Shown: in pieces, positions 17,447 through 28,600 of the stretch
How the letters are laid out: each line of letters opens with the position of its first letter
Numbering within the stretch: the first letter of the stretch is position 1
Source: a virus
Direction: 5' to 3' (one strand)
Length of the DNA: 64,000 nt
IMG/VR virus record: IMGVR_UViG_3300021091_000020
Span: 59,503 to 123,502 of that record
Translations under genes and position numbers: made by a program
The notes under the pieces: generated by a model
The model's database searches: none
What the model was told of the DNA's origin: nothing
Seen by the model: the letters and a program-made list of their open reading frames with translations, nothing else

Positions 17447-17761
17447 CTATGGCATTAATGTTATATTCAATCTGTTTTGTATAAGATACAAACTAACACT
17501 TGTCTTTTTATTAAAAAAATGTAACTTTCCAGAGATTGGTTTTTTATATTCAAAACCAATTTTTTTCAAAGCATCAACTATTTCATGTTCTTTGTACATA
17601 CTTGCATCAATGGCATTGTCTGGAAGTATGCTTATCTTTTCTAATATTTTTTTTAATTCATCATAGATAGTATCAAACCCACTTCCTTCGGAAATAGATT
17701 TTACTTTTAATTCTTCAATAACTCTGTTTGTTATTTCGTCTATTAGTGTTTTTAGTTTCAT
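17447..17761 (-). CDS. Hypothetical small protein with leader-like N-terminus
   Basis: 104 residues. MKLKTLIDEITNRVIEEL at the N-terminus has two I-x-E sequences in a basic helix, as expected of proteins targeted into a T4-type prohead and cut by its protease. The remainder looks like a small alpha/beta domain. A late-type promoter motif lies 38 bases upstream. Function unknown. Confidence 0.65.
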   Translation of the reverse strand: MKLKTLIDEITNRVIEELKVKSISEGSGFDTIYDELKKILEKISILPDNAIDASMYKEHEIVDALKKIGFEYKKPISGKLHFFNKKTSVSLYLIQNRLNITLMP

Positions 17762-17798
17762 TGAATTAACTTAAATTATTACACATAAAAATATACAT

Positions 17799-17806
17799 AT
17801 AAATAT
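17799..17806 (-). promoter_or_regulatory. Late-type promoter motif
   Basis: Coding strand TGATATTTATATGTAT, 38 bases upstream of the start at 17761. Confidence 0.5.
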
Positions 17807-18195
17807 CACCAATTATAGACTTTTACCAAAAATATCTTTACTACACGAAATCCATCTTTGTTTTTTAATAGTGCGCAATTACGATACCTTTCCCATTCTA
17901 TCGGATATGTTTTATCCAATATACCGTTGTTCAGGTTCATAATTAGTTCATTTAATGCATTTATAGTGTATATGGTATTAGTTTCACGTTTTTGGTGAAC
18001 CATTATTGAATTTGGAAGGAATTTTTTGTAACTGTCCATTATGACATTGTATGACAATAAAGAATCTTCTCTTGTTTCCAAAGACTTAAATAAAAATACT
18101 TTATTATTCAATATAGAAAAATTTTCTTTAATTGTATCTATCGTTTCTTCTACGCTATGTTTTCTCGTAAATGTACATACTAATTGTGTCTTCAA
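17806..18195 (-). CDS. Conserved phage hypothetical protein
   Basis: 129 residues beginning MKTQLVCTFTRK, with NTIYTINALNELI in the C-terminal half. I associate this pattern with a conserved protein of unknown function in marine T4-like phages. No catalytic or membrane motif. It follows the DNA polymerase-like gene and has its own late-type motif 36 bases upstream. Confidence 0.65.
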   Translation of the reverse strand: MKTQLVCTFTRKHSVEETIDTIKENFSILNNKVFLFKSLETREDSLLSYNVIMDSYKKFLPNSIMVHQKRETNTIYTINALNELIMNLNNGILDKTYPIEWERYRNCALLKNKDGFRVVKIFLVKVYNW

Positions 18196-18230
18196 TATTT
18201 CTCTCTCATATTTTCAAATATCTACTCAAT

Positions 18231-18238
18231 ATAAATAT
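18231..18238 (-). promoter_or_regulatory. Late-type promoter motif
   Basis: Coding strand TGATATTTATATTGAGTA, 36 bases upstream of the start at 18195. Confidence 0.5.
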
Positions 18239-18242
18239 CATC

Positions 18243-19454
18243 TTAAATTTGTAGAATACTACCAAAATTGTCTCCCGTGTAAATTTTTACTGACATATTA
18301 TCTGTCTCAAATGCAGACTGTAAAACATCAATTAAATCCATTTCATCTGGATGAATATCAAAAACAAAAGCATCATACAGATACATCATAAACACCGACT
18401 TCTTATTTTGTATATGCGGTAAAATACTTTTTATCTTACGAACATTGTATTCGGTTTCCAATGATTGAAGAACATAATTGAATACTTTATTGGGAGTTGC
18501 ATCTTGAATATCTCTGAAATTCTTTTCGTAAAACCAAGACTTAACTATACCATCGGTTTCATATACCGAATACAGTTCATCAATCATTGCTTGAACAGTT
18601 GTAAAGAAAGGATGTTCTATAAACTCTGGAGTTATAGTTCCATATATGTTCTGAAAAACTTTTCCTTTGAATTGTTCATAGTCCATGTCAATTCCTAATT
18701 CATCTTTTATTTGTTCATACGGATGACTTTGGAATTGATAATCCAATATCTTAGCAAGTAGTTTAATATGAAATGCATCATAATCAAACTGAACTATTTT
18801 GCCATCGTCAAACCTTGAACGGATTTTATCTCTACTACCGTTTTTCTTATTCATTGCGGAGAAATTAAAACCATCCCAAGCGTTACTTGGTCTACCAGTT
18901 GCAGTATACCACATATAGTTTTGTTTCTTCCATTCATCACCAACAAGAATATCATTTCTCTCTATTTCATGCAATACTGTGATAAAGTCATTGCAGTAAT
19001 CTATACATTTCTGTTCAATTGGATTATCTTCATAAATCTTCATAACATATTTTGCAATCTTTCTTGCCCATTCTAATTGTTTTGAAAGTGGTATTACATG
19101 GCCTAAATCTTCTATTTTGTAAAATTTATTGACAAGCGTTTCCATACCCTTCGGATAAAATTCTTTTGGATTGATACTGTCTGATGTATAATAATGTAGA
19201 TATGAATTTAGATCGATACCATCATTAAAACCGTTATAGACTAATGCCTTCTTATTCAATACAAGTGTTTTTGGATGCAATTTTATTTCATTCAAATGAA
19301 TGTCTGTATCTACTTCATCTGGATGTGTAAAGTTTATGTAATGTTCTTCACCATCGGTAAATAAAAAATACATACCGATAATGCCAACTGCAGATTGGTG
19401 TTTGTTTGCATTGCTTATGATTGGAATGCAAACCGAAGGTTTTTCTTGGAACAT
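18243..19454 (-). CDS. Short family A DNA polymerase-like protein
   Basis: 403 residues, against about 580 or more for usual PolA-type enzymes. Polymerase core signatures appear in order: TATGRPS (184-190), motif A DYDAFHIKLLA (224-234; D224 the metal ligand), motif B KGKVFQNIYG (263-272, conserved K and YG), an LQSLETE segment (329-335), and motif C YLYDAFVFD (358-366; D361 kept, the usual HDE reading YDA). The N-terminal ~170 residues sit where a 3'-5' exonuclease would be but show no clear DxE motif. T4 phages use family B gp43, so this is unexpected. It is placed at the end of the tail operon, four bases after a baseplate-type gene. It may be a repair polymerase or a degenerate one. Confidence 0.7.
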   Translation of the reverse strand: MFQEKPSVCIPIISNANKHQSAVGIIGMYFLFTDGEEHYINFTHPDEVDTDIHLNEIKLHPKTLVLNKKALVYNGFNDGIDLNSYLHYYTSDSINPKEFYPKGMETLVNKFYKIEDLGHVIPLSKQLEWARKIAKYVMKIYEDNPIEQKCIDYCNDFITVLHEIERNDILVGDEWKKQNYMWYTATGRPSNAWDGFNFSAMNKKNGSRDKIRSRFDDGKIVQFDYDAFHIKLLAKILDYQFQSHPYEQIKDELGIDMDYEQFKGKVFQNIYGTITPEFIEHPFFTTVQAMIDELYSVYETDGIVKSWFYEKNFRDIQDATPNKVFNYVLQSLETEYNVRKIKSILPHIQNKKSVFMMYLYDAFVFDIHPDEMDLIDVLQSAFETDNMSVKIYTGDNFGSILQI

Positions 19455-19457
19455 AAG

Positions 19458-20132
19458 TTAGACTAATTTTAGTGTAGTATCATAAATTGTAAATTGTCTT
19501 GGATCTTTTATTATACTATCAAATATACTAACTTTTTTTGTAATGCGCAAAATAATTCTATTATTTGTATCAACAACGCCTGGATTTACCAAATAACCGT
19601 TGGCATCCAATACATCATATTCCGGACCGTTTATCTTCCAAGGAACATCTATCAATTCATACAAGTATTTATTTATACCAGCATGATCTCTATAATAATC
19701 TATTGTTTGATTTGGGGATATTTCAACGAAAAAAATTTGTGGTTCATTTCTTTTGTAAGCAAAATGTCTTATCATTTTACCGTCATTTAATTCACTTTCC
19801 GTTGGTATTCTAATAATGGGTATTGGCTTTGTGTATAATTCAAATTTAGCGAAAGGATTTACTTTAATCTTTCTTGTTCCATCTGGATTTTTTGTATATT
19901 GTTTTTGTTCAACATATTTGAAGTATGATGGTCCACGATCCTTATATTTAACAAGTCTAAATGATTTTCTTGGATCCCATTCAGACTCCGAATAAGTTTC
20001 TCCGGTAACATATTTATGATATGGTCCAATATACTCTTTCCAATTATCAATAGACATCCACTCTTTTCCATTTGTGAAAAGATTATTTTCTACTTGACTT
20101 GGGTGATAATATGTTCTTGATCTAAATGCCAT
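19458..20132 (-). CDS. Baseplate-region structural protein
   Basis: 224 residues beginning MAFRSRTYYHPSQVENNL, a pattern I link to conserved tail/baseplate proteins of T4-like phages from marine bacteria. Rich in Tyr, Pro and Asn, without membrane segments. It abuts the 714-residue hub-like gene with no gap, so the two are co-translated. A wedge or hub-periphery position is likely but inferred. Confidence 0.65.
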   Translation of the reverse strand: MAFRSRTYYHPSQVENNLFTNGKEWMSIDNWKEYIGPYHKYVTGETYSESEWDPRKSFRLVKYKDRGPSYFKYVEQKQYTKNPDGTRKIKVNPFAKFELYTKPIPIIRIPTESELNDGKMIRHFAYKRNEPQIFFVEISPNQTIDYYRDHAGINKYLYELIDVPWKINGPEYDVLDANGYLVNPGVVDTNNRIILRITKKVSIFDSIIKDPRQFTIYDTTLKLV

Positions 20133-22277
20133 TTATCCACCCATACTTACTCTTGCTTTTGTATTTAGTGTTGTTGTCCAAGCACCTGCATCTATTTTGT
20201 GACTAACTTTTGTAACGGTGAATGTAACATTCCAAGGAGCTAGATTATATCTCGATGGTATTGCAAAACATCTTATTGTATCACCGAACTTAAATCCCAT
20301 AACACCATCTATTGTTAATGACAAATCTATTGGATATACGGCTTTATTCATCCAATGACCATTTCCGTTTGCACCACCCATTCCTGTTGATGCCGCTAAA
20401 GTTTTTTTCCATGCCGTTATCAACCCACGAACTTGCTCACCCCACGCATTATTAAAACCATCTGTTAATGCCGCTGCATATTTTGCCTGTAAATCTAATA
20501 ATGCTTTGTTTGCATTCGCAATCATTTGTGGCGCATTTCCTGTTCCACCAGTTGTTGGTGTCATTTTGACATCAGAGTTAGTTGCTTGATTTGCTCCTCT
20601 GCTTTGTCCACGAGCAGCAGTGTAAGCTGCCGCTGCAGATGCTGCTGGTGGTTTACATGTTATAGATGCATTTCGTATTATAGCACGGTAAATATCTGGT
20701 CTAAAATCAAAAGGCGCAATAGCGTTTATTATTTCTCTTGGCAAATTAGTATCTTCTATACTCAATATAGCACGAACAGGTGCTGCTGTTCCTCCACCAG
20801 CTGCGCCGGCATTCGATAAATCTTCATCTTCATATAAAACAGGTGTTATTTGATATACGTCACCAGATGCATAATTTATTCTTTTTGATATTGTTTCAAA
20901 AAAACTCGTTAAGTTTTTATGACTTATATTTGCAGCATTTTCTGCAACAAATTCTTTATATGTTTTTTTAATAAAATCTGTTCCAATTAATATTTCCCCA
21001 ATAGCTATATTATTTCCACCCAATACTCCTGGTGGAGCAATTGTTGCCGGTCCAGTAGACCATCTCAACGGAGCTGTTCCAGCTGTAAAAGGTGAAGATC
21101 CACCGTATTGTCCCATAATATCATCTGGAAAAAATATATCCAAGGGAAATGCAGATTTAATTTGATCACTCCATGCAGTAAAATTACCAAAAACTTGTAC
21201 AGTAAATAATCTACCCATTGTATGAGCTGTACCAGCAGGCGTTCCAGCTGCACCAGTTTCTAATTGATTTATTGCTTTATTGATAAACCCAACAATTGAT
21301 TGATACTTTACATAATAAAATGGTTTTGGAATTGGTTGTGTAGGTGGAGCAGCCGAAACAATTTGAGCAGATCCTTGTGTTTTAACAACAGGATCAGTAT
21401 TACCAGTAGCTTCCGGCTCTATCTCTTGAAATGGCAATCCTATCGCCCAATATTCTAACATTTTCATATTTGTGACTGCATAGCCAATATATGCAGCCGT
21501 CATTTGTGCCTGTGTAAATGTTGCAGCAAAACCACTAGCAGGATCTGCCATGTCTTTATCTATAACAGTTGCAATATTTGGACCCGGCAAAGGATTAGTT
21601 CCAACAGTAACATCTGGTGCAGCAGGATCTATTCCTGTGTTTACATCACCAGACATACCAGATGCAATAGTAGCGGCAGATACAACAGAACATTCTGCGG
21701 TTATTGACAAATCTGGATTTACACTCCAATTAAAGTTGTATATTATTCCGGTAAACTTTCCCCTACATGCTCTAGAATTACTTGCATGTACACTCCATCC
21801 CCAAGCAATATTTACTTCAGCACCGGGTGTAAAAAATGCGTTTTCAATTGCATCTATTTGAAAACCGTTTGTGGTTATTCTTGGATATATTGTAAACGTA
21901 AACTTGCCCTTCAATAACGATCCCATAGTACCTTCATTGCTTATATCCAAACTTTGTAACAATGGCATATTTGGAACATTTCTAGCAGCACTGTACATAG
22001 TAAGATTACCACCCCTATCGCTCATGACAGTAGATCCAGCTGTTCCTAAAACTATGGTAGTTCTAGTTGATGCTATTCTACACCAAGGTTTTTTTCCATA
22101 TGACCAATTTAAGTTTCTAGCGGCATCACCACCTCCAGTACCACGAGCAGGTGCCCTGGCTCCTCTAACTCTTTGACCATGAAATAAACCTCTTGTGTTT
22201 AATTCTGCACTAACATATCCATCAACTTGTCTATAAAACGGGCTTTCATATCCACCTCTTGCACCTGATACTGGCAT
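20133..22277 (-). CDS. Baseplate hub-like structural protein
   Basis: 714 residues, Ala/Gly/Thr rich. The section at residues ~125-200 (LLKGKFTFTIYP, FFTPGAEVNIAWGWS, GIIYNFNWSVNPDLSI) resembles the beta-barrel domains of phage tail hub proteins. The C-terminus has FGDTIRCFAIPSRY and ends in a beta-rich KARVSMGG segment. Strong GAGGAG ribosome binding site. Its position after the LysM-like gene and the tape measure matches the hub/baseplate block of contractile tails. Exact T4 counterpart (gp27 or other) is uncertain. Confidence 0.65.
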   Translation of the reverse strand: MPVSGARGGYESPFYRQVDGYVSAELNTRGLFHGQRVRGARAPARGTGGGDAARNLNWSYGKKPWCRIASTRTTIVLGTAGSTVMSDRGGNLTMYSAARNVPNMPLLQSLDISNEGTMGSLLKGKFTFTIYPRITTNGFQIDAIENAFFTPGAEVNIAWGWSVHASNSRACRGKFTGIIYNFNWSVNPDLSITAECSVVSAATIASGMSGDVNTGIDPAAPDVTVGTNPLPGPNIATVIDKDMADPASGFAATFTQAQMTAAYIGYAVTNMKMLEYWAIGLPFQEIEPEATGNTDPVVKTQGSAQIVSAAPPTQPIPKPFYYVKYQSIVGFINKAINQLETGAAGTPAGTAHTMGRLFTVQVFGNFTAWSDQIKSAFPLDIFFPDDIMGQYGGSSPFTAGTAPLRWSTGPATIAPPGVLGGNNIAIGEILIGTDFIKKTYKEFVAENAANISHKNLTSFFETISKRINYASGDVYQITPVLYEDEDLSNAGAAGGGTAAPVRAILSIEDTNLPREIINAIAPFDFRPDIYRAIIRNASITCKPPAASAAAAYTAARGQSRGANQATNSDVKMTPTTGGTGNAPQMIANANKALLDLQAKYAAALTDGFNNAWGEQVRGLITAWKKTLAASTGMGGANGNGHWMNKAVYPIDLSLTIDGVMGFKFGDTIRCFAIPSRYNLAPWNVTFTVTKVSHKIDAGAWTTTLNTKARVSMGG

Positions 22278-22280
22278 TTT

Positions 22281-22616
22281 TTATCTCTCCTCGTTAAATA
22301 CTCTAATCAATGCACTGATACCAGAATATTCTGCATATCTAGGTATTCGTATTATCATACCAGCAGGTATATTCAATGTACCTCTACCTAAATTATTTGA
22401 AATTGCTATAACATGCCAAAAAGTTTCATCACCGTAGTATTCTTTTGCTAACAAATCAAGTCTGTCTCCCGGTTGTGATAATATGATACTATCACCTGCG
22501 GTGTCCAATAGTGGATAAAATGTTGAAGATAATCTGCTAACTTTATGAGTGTCACCCTTTGAATCTATTTTTTTAGATCCAGTAACAATAGTGCAAATAC
22601 TATATCTATTTTCCAT
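22281..22616 (-). CDS. LysM-like baseplate protein (gp53 / tail protein X type)
   Basis: 111 residues. The C-terminal two thirds contain SQPGDRLDLLAKEYYGDETFW..IA..N and IPAGMIIRIPR, the LysM pattern used by baseplate proteins (T4 gp53 and gpX-like) to bind glycans or to hold hub to wedge. It starts 61 bases after the giant repeat gene and stops three bases before the hub-like gene. A late-type motif lies 40 bases upstream. Confidence 0.75.
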   Translation of the reverse strand: MENRYSICTIVTGSKKIDSKGDTHKVSRLSSTFYPLLDTAGDSIILSQPGDRLDLLAKEYYGDETFWHVIAISNNLGRGTLNIPAGMIIRIPRYAEYSGISALIRVFNEER

Positions 22617-22655
22617 TTAAAATCCATCTATTGATACAACAATAATTAACTATCT

Positions 22656-22663
22656 ATAAATAT
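22656..22663 (-). promoter_or_regulatory. Late-type promoter motif
   Basis: Coding strand TTTATATTTATAGATAG, 40 bases upstream of the start at 22616. Confidence 0.5.
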
Positions 22664-22677
22664 AAAAAAGGTAAAAT

Positions 22678-25600
22678 TTATGGTGCACCCGTTGCTGTCA
22701 AAGCAGCAGCTGGAATAGCTCCTTCTTCGCCCGGAGCAACTGCCATATATTCTATAGCATCTTGATCACCACCAGCAATTGTAGTACTTGTGGCTGTTGC
22801 AGTTGGATTTGCTGCAGGACCTGGCATCGCTATATTATCAAATGGATTAAACCAATTGACTCTAGGAGTGCCCATAGATGCATCTGGAATAAGACCGGTT
22901 TCGATAGATCCACCACCCATTCTATCATCATATAATGGATAGAATACACCATATCTTTCAGGACGATATACACCAATTGGTACAAATCCAACAGAAACTT
23001 GTATAGTTTTTGGTAACTGAAGCGCACCTGGAGCCGATTCAGCTACAATACTTGCATCAGTTGCAACATTATATCTATCTCCTTCCAAATGAGCGGTTTC
23101 CCATGTACCATTCGCATTGTCAAATGTATAACTCAAATTACTGATGTATCCTGGCATTTTTCTAAATAGATTACCGATGTTTAATCTGCAAAGTGGTGCA
23201 CGAATGAAACCTGCACTTGTATATTCAGGTGCTGTCCATCCTGCTAAATAATTCAATTTACGCCAAGATGCCTTCGCTTCATCGCGCGATCCAATATGTA
23301 CGGTGAAATTAAAACTAACATCTCTCTCATATCCATCGTAAGTATAGAGTGGATCTCCTCTACCCATATATTTTACAGCAGACCATGATGGTTTGTGATT
23401 GTCAGTTATACTATCGAATATAGCTCGAAATACAATTACTTCTGCAGGACAGTAATTATGACCATCTAAAACAATACTTGAAAAATAAAATTCTATCAAA
23501 TCATCCTTACCCGGATTGTTTATATTATCAAACGCCCCTTTTTCATAAACAAGTTCGTGATTTAAAGCAACATTAGCTCTCTTGTAATCAATTATATTTA
23601 TTCTATCGCCTCTAAATTGATATGGTGGAGCACCTGCAGCTGCGGCTTTCACTATCGGAACAGGAAATGTTCTAAAAGCGACTCCTCTACCAGTTGCGCC
23701 CGCAACAAGTGCAGGAGTAAACAATGGGCCCATTATAGCCGTTTGTACTTTTTCATATATTATATTTGTTACTCTTGGATTTCCTCTGTCTGAACCAGGA
23801 TCTCCGTGTTTTCCTAAACCAAATTTTGTCTCCAAGTTATTTTGATCATAATCCACTACCGCAGGATGAGTTGAAAACTTAAAAGCCATAACAGTTGGCC
23901 ATACAGTAGTATTTCTTGGTGATGCAGCACCAACATTTGTTGCATCAAAGTCATCAATATCCCATCTAAAATCGTTCCATTTCTCACTTCTATTTGGAGT
24001 CCAACTTGGATTGAAATAATTTACACCAGGATTAATTCTAGTAGCGGGAATGGGTGGTCTTGAAGATGCAGGACTTGTTGATCCAAATCTATTTTTACTA
24101 TACCAAGGAGATGTTTTAAAATGTTTAACATTATCAATTGCTATATTATTTATATTCGCATTTATTGTGTCCATGGTGGTATTAGCACTGCCTCTACCTG
24201 ATGTTATTTCTTGAACCGTTGTATTCCTTAATCTATTTTGAGAAGATTCATAAGGAAAATTAAATGTATCCATTGCATTTATTTTTCTAGTTGTTATCGG
24301 TTGTATTGTTACATTTTCACCCCGAAATGGATGTTGGGGATCATTTGGCTCATAAATGCCATGCACATCAAATATACCGTTTAATCTATCTTTATTCTTT
24401 GTTGCTAAACCAGTTGTAATTGCATACAAATCGCCACCCAATTCATTTTGTGGAACTGTACTCGTTGATCTCAATGCATTTTGAACTTTTAATAATCTAT
24501 CTTTGTATGTTGAATAAAAATCTATTGCAAAAAATGTTTCTCTTTGTTTTCCTTCAAGTATACCATCTTGTGTTAATTCTGGACCATGCGTTGAATAAGT
24601 ACCAATTAATTTATGACGAGATTTACTTATTACAGTTCCACCAATCCCAAGAAACGATGAAGCTCCTCCAAAAGTAGATGAAATTCGTATAATTTCTCCG
24701 TCAGTCAATCTCTGTCTATGTGTGGACTTCAGTGAATTACTACTTTTTACTCGCAATTCTGATATTGGATCAACTGACTGTGGTACTGTTACTGGATTGC
24801 CAGGATTAGTATATGTTGCCGTTGTATTTGCAGATTGAGCTGGACCAGAATACTGTGTGCTGATGTCACTAAAATCAAATCCACCACCTGCAACATCGTA
24901 TTCCATTGAATTATCAAATCCTTGTGTCTCAACATTTGGTGCTCTTAATAAAATAGGTGCAAATGATTGTGGCAATAATTCTTTCATCAAACCAATTAAA
25001 CGATTGTATCTTCTTTGACGCGTTATTGCATTTCGTCTAGTTGGTTCTTCAAAATAATCAAGCGCCTCAGCAGTTCCTTGTGAGAGTTGATTACCCGCGC
25101 TTTGTCTTCCAGATATGGAGGAATCCATATCTAAATCGTGATCAGCACGCACAGCATTCCAATTTGGATTTTCTTCTGCAGGAATCATCCAATCGCCATT
25201 TAATCTTCTATGAAAAGACCTTTTTAGATAATTTATACCAGCAATATTTTGATCTATAAATCCAGTTTTATTCCTATATGTTGTTTGTGCCTCATATCCC
25301 CTATTTAAATCTTGTGGAACATTTTGTCTTTGATTTGGATTACCGGTTATATTTCCCAAAGTTGGTCTATATGCAAGATTATTGTTTGCATCAGTTGTAC
25401 TTACCGGATCACCTTGGCCTGCAGCAACAGAATATTGTGTTGTAAATAATAATTCTCTATAATTCGGAGGTTGTTGCATTACACCATTGAAACCAAATCC
25501 AGTTGATCCCCAATGTCTTTGCCAATGAAGACCTATTCCTTTACCAACTGCACTTATTATAGTAGAAAATGGATTATACAACATAGTTGGTGAAGGCATG

Positions 25601-28600
25601 AATATATTTGGATCGGTACTTCTTACTTGATCCGGATTGGAAGATCCATCACCAAATCCAGGCAATACTGAATTTCCTAAAGTATATGTTTGTCTATTTG
25701 GACCACTATCGGTTGATGAACGGGTTTGAAAAACATCAAACGGTTCATTCCATGAATCCATATATGGATTCATAAATTGTAGACCAAATTGTTTTACAAT
25801 CCACAACAAACCTTTACCGGATGTCATCCATTTACCAATTCTCTGTAAATCGGCAAGACTTCTATCTAATAGTGTAGATGGACTATTTCTACCACATGAT
25901 AATACACCCCATCCCCAATTGGCACCTATATTCGATGTGTAATAAGGTTGATCCCATATTAAATCTGGATTGTAAGAATCTTTACGCAAATCAAATTTAT
26001 TGTATTCTTTTTCAAGAGCACCAGATTTTATTGCCCATCTTCCAAGAAATCCATATCTTCTTACAAGATTTGCACTTGAATCATCTTGAACTGAAAAACC
26101 TATTTGATTTGTAATATTTTCATATCGGCCACCGCTACCATCATTGGTTATATTTTTTAACGCAGCTTCATCATTATCAATCGGTTGTGCCCACCAACCA
26201 TTTTTTAATTGTTGTTCATATGGACCACCTATAAACTTTTGTGAATTTGCATTATCACCCTGCAAATCAGTAAAATAAGTAGTTGGTCTTCTATATCCAT
26301 AAAATCTATTGGTTTTATCAGAAGTATATTGAGGGTATTGATTTGCCATTGTAGCAAAAAGTAAATTACCCATTTTACTAGACCAAGGACGTTTTCCCAA
26401 AGAATCTGGTAAATACGTATTTAAAAATTCTTGTTCAGATCCATTATCTAATGTACTCAATGTTCCTTGCTTATGTCCGTGGGCAACGGAATAAACCACT
26501 TGTGATACCAATGCCTCTCTTACAAATCTTTGGTCAGAATTAACATTATTAGCTCTTAAAATTTCACTATAATTTTCTATGGTTGGCATTATTATTGGAT
26601 ATTTTGTTCCATAAAATAATGTCATAAACGGTAAAAATCCATCACTTTGTTTGAATGGGTATGTGTTTCCTGGTCTTATTGATTTTGTAGTATTAGAGAA
26701 GAAACTAAAAAATCTTGTATATTTTTGTTTAGCATCTGTAAACGAGTATTTTGATCCAAGTGTACTATCATAGTATTGATTACCAACGCCCAATCTATTC
26801 ATTAACCGAAGTAAAAATCTTGTAGTTTGTAAATTTTGCTCGTTTTGATCAAATGTAGGTCTATTTAATGTTCCCAAAAATGGCACAAACCCTCTTATAC
26901 CTTGAACTAAACCGGATGCATTTCCTAATCGTCCAGGATCTCTTCCAGATTTATCAAAGTCCGTTGGATATGAGAAACCATTTGGTGCAGGAAAGAAATC
27001 AGTATATGGATCAGCAGTTGCAAGGACAGACAGTTCTGAAAGATACGGTGAATATGCAGTTTGAGTCTTGTTTATGAAAAATGTTCTAAATCCTGGATCA
27101 AGACCTTCTTTTCTAAATAATTCAGGAGGATTAACTCCAGCACGACCTATCTGAACATTTGGTGAGTTTTGTATACTAAATAAAACAATCTTTCTAGCAT
27201 GATCAGTTTTTGGTTCTATCTGTGGAAAAAATGTAACTGCTGGTGCATTTGTACGTATTCCATTCCAATCAAAATAGGAAGAATCTTCAATGTATTTTGA
27301 ATCCAATCCTAATGCAAAAGTATGAAATCCACTTCTTGTAAACAAATTATTTTTATCAAAATAATTAACAGCAGGTGCATTTAATTTAGTACCATCATAA
27401 TCAAATATAGATGAATCTGGAACATATTTTGAGTCATATATTTTTGCTAGTATATGAAAACCTGCAGTTGTTTTGTGAATGTATGGATCTTTATTTCCAA
27501 CCATTCCCAATTGATGTAATATACTACCAGGATTAATTTGAGAAGAATTATTGTTTAATTGTCCATTGATAACAACAGGAGTTGCATTTGTTGTTCCTGG
27601 TTTTGAATTACCATCTATATTATCCGATGATGAACCTAATCCTTCAACCATTCTCATAGAAGGATTATCAAAGAAATTAACTGGTAATGGATTTTTAAAT
27701 GTCAATCTATCAACGTTTCCAACCCAACCATATTGATCAGTATTCATAATATATTGAGTATCATACTTTTGAGCGAAAGTATGAAATCCTGCATATGTTA
27801 CGCCCTCAATTTTAAAATCAAATCTTCTTTGTACTCCCCCAACAGTTGTAAATGCGGGATATTTTGAAGCCATAACTTGTATCCCACGTAAATAATCCCC
27901 ACCACCAAGATTAAATCTAATAAATGCGTCACGTCCTCTAGCACTATCAAAATAATCAACAGCAGGTGCTTTATCTCTTGTACCATCCCAATCAAATCTT
28001 GATGCTCCTGGAATATATTTTGAAATATAATGCTCTGCAAATATATCAAAACCAGACAAAGTTTTTTTAATGTATGCGTCTTTTGTACCAATAGTTTTTA
28101 AGAAAGAAAATCCTCCTATTGGCGATCTTAAATTGTATGCCTCATAATTTTGTGTTGTTCCAGGATTATCCAAAAAGTTATTATCACCAACATTAAATCT
28201 TGCACGATAACGATTTATTGATCTAAATGCATCAAAAAAATCTACGCCTATCGGATTTGTAAAGTTTGTCCTATCTGCTCTACCATCCCAATCATATAAT
28301 GATGAATCTTTAATATACTTGGTATCATACTTTTGTGCAAATATATGAAAACCTGCAGTAGTTTTTGCAATAAAATCTTTTGGTCTATTGAACGCAGCCA
28401 ATAATGAGTTTGCCTCTGATGTTGTTCTATTTGATTCAAGAGTATCAAAGTAATCAACTGGAATAGGATTCCTAAAATTAGTTTTATCAGGAACACCATC
28501 CCAATCATACAATGATGCATATTTAATATATTTTGTATCGTACTTTTGTGCAAAAATATGGAAACCAGCAGTTGTAGTTGCATAAAACTGTCTTGGTATA

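Noticed and set aside
16956-17666. Plus-strand open frame of 236 codons
   Set aside because: It lies opposite two minus-strand genes with ribosome binding sites and a late-type motif. Its composition (Ser, Phe, Ile runs) is that of antisense of helical Lys/Glu proteins.
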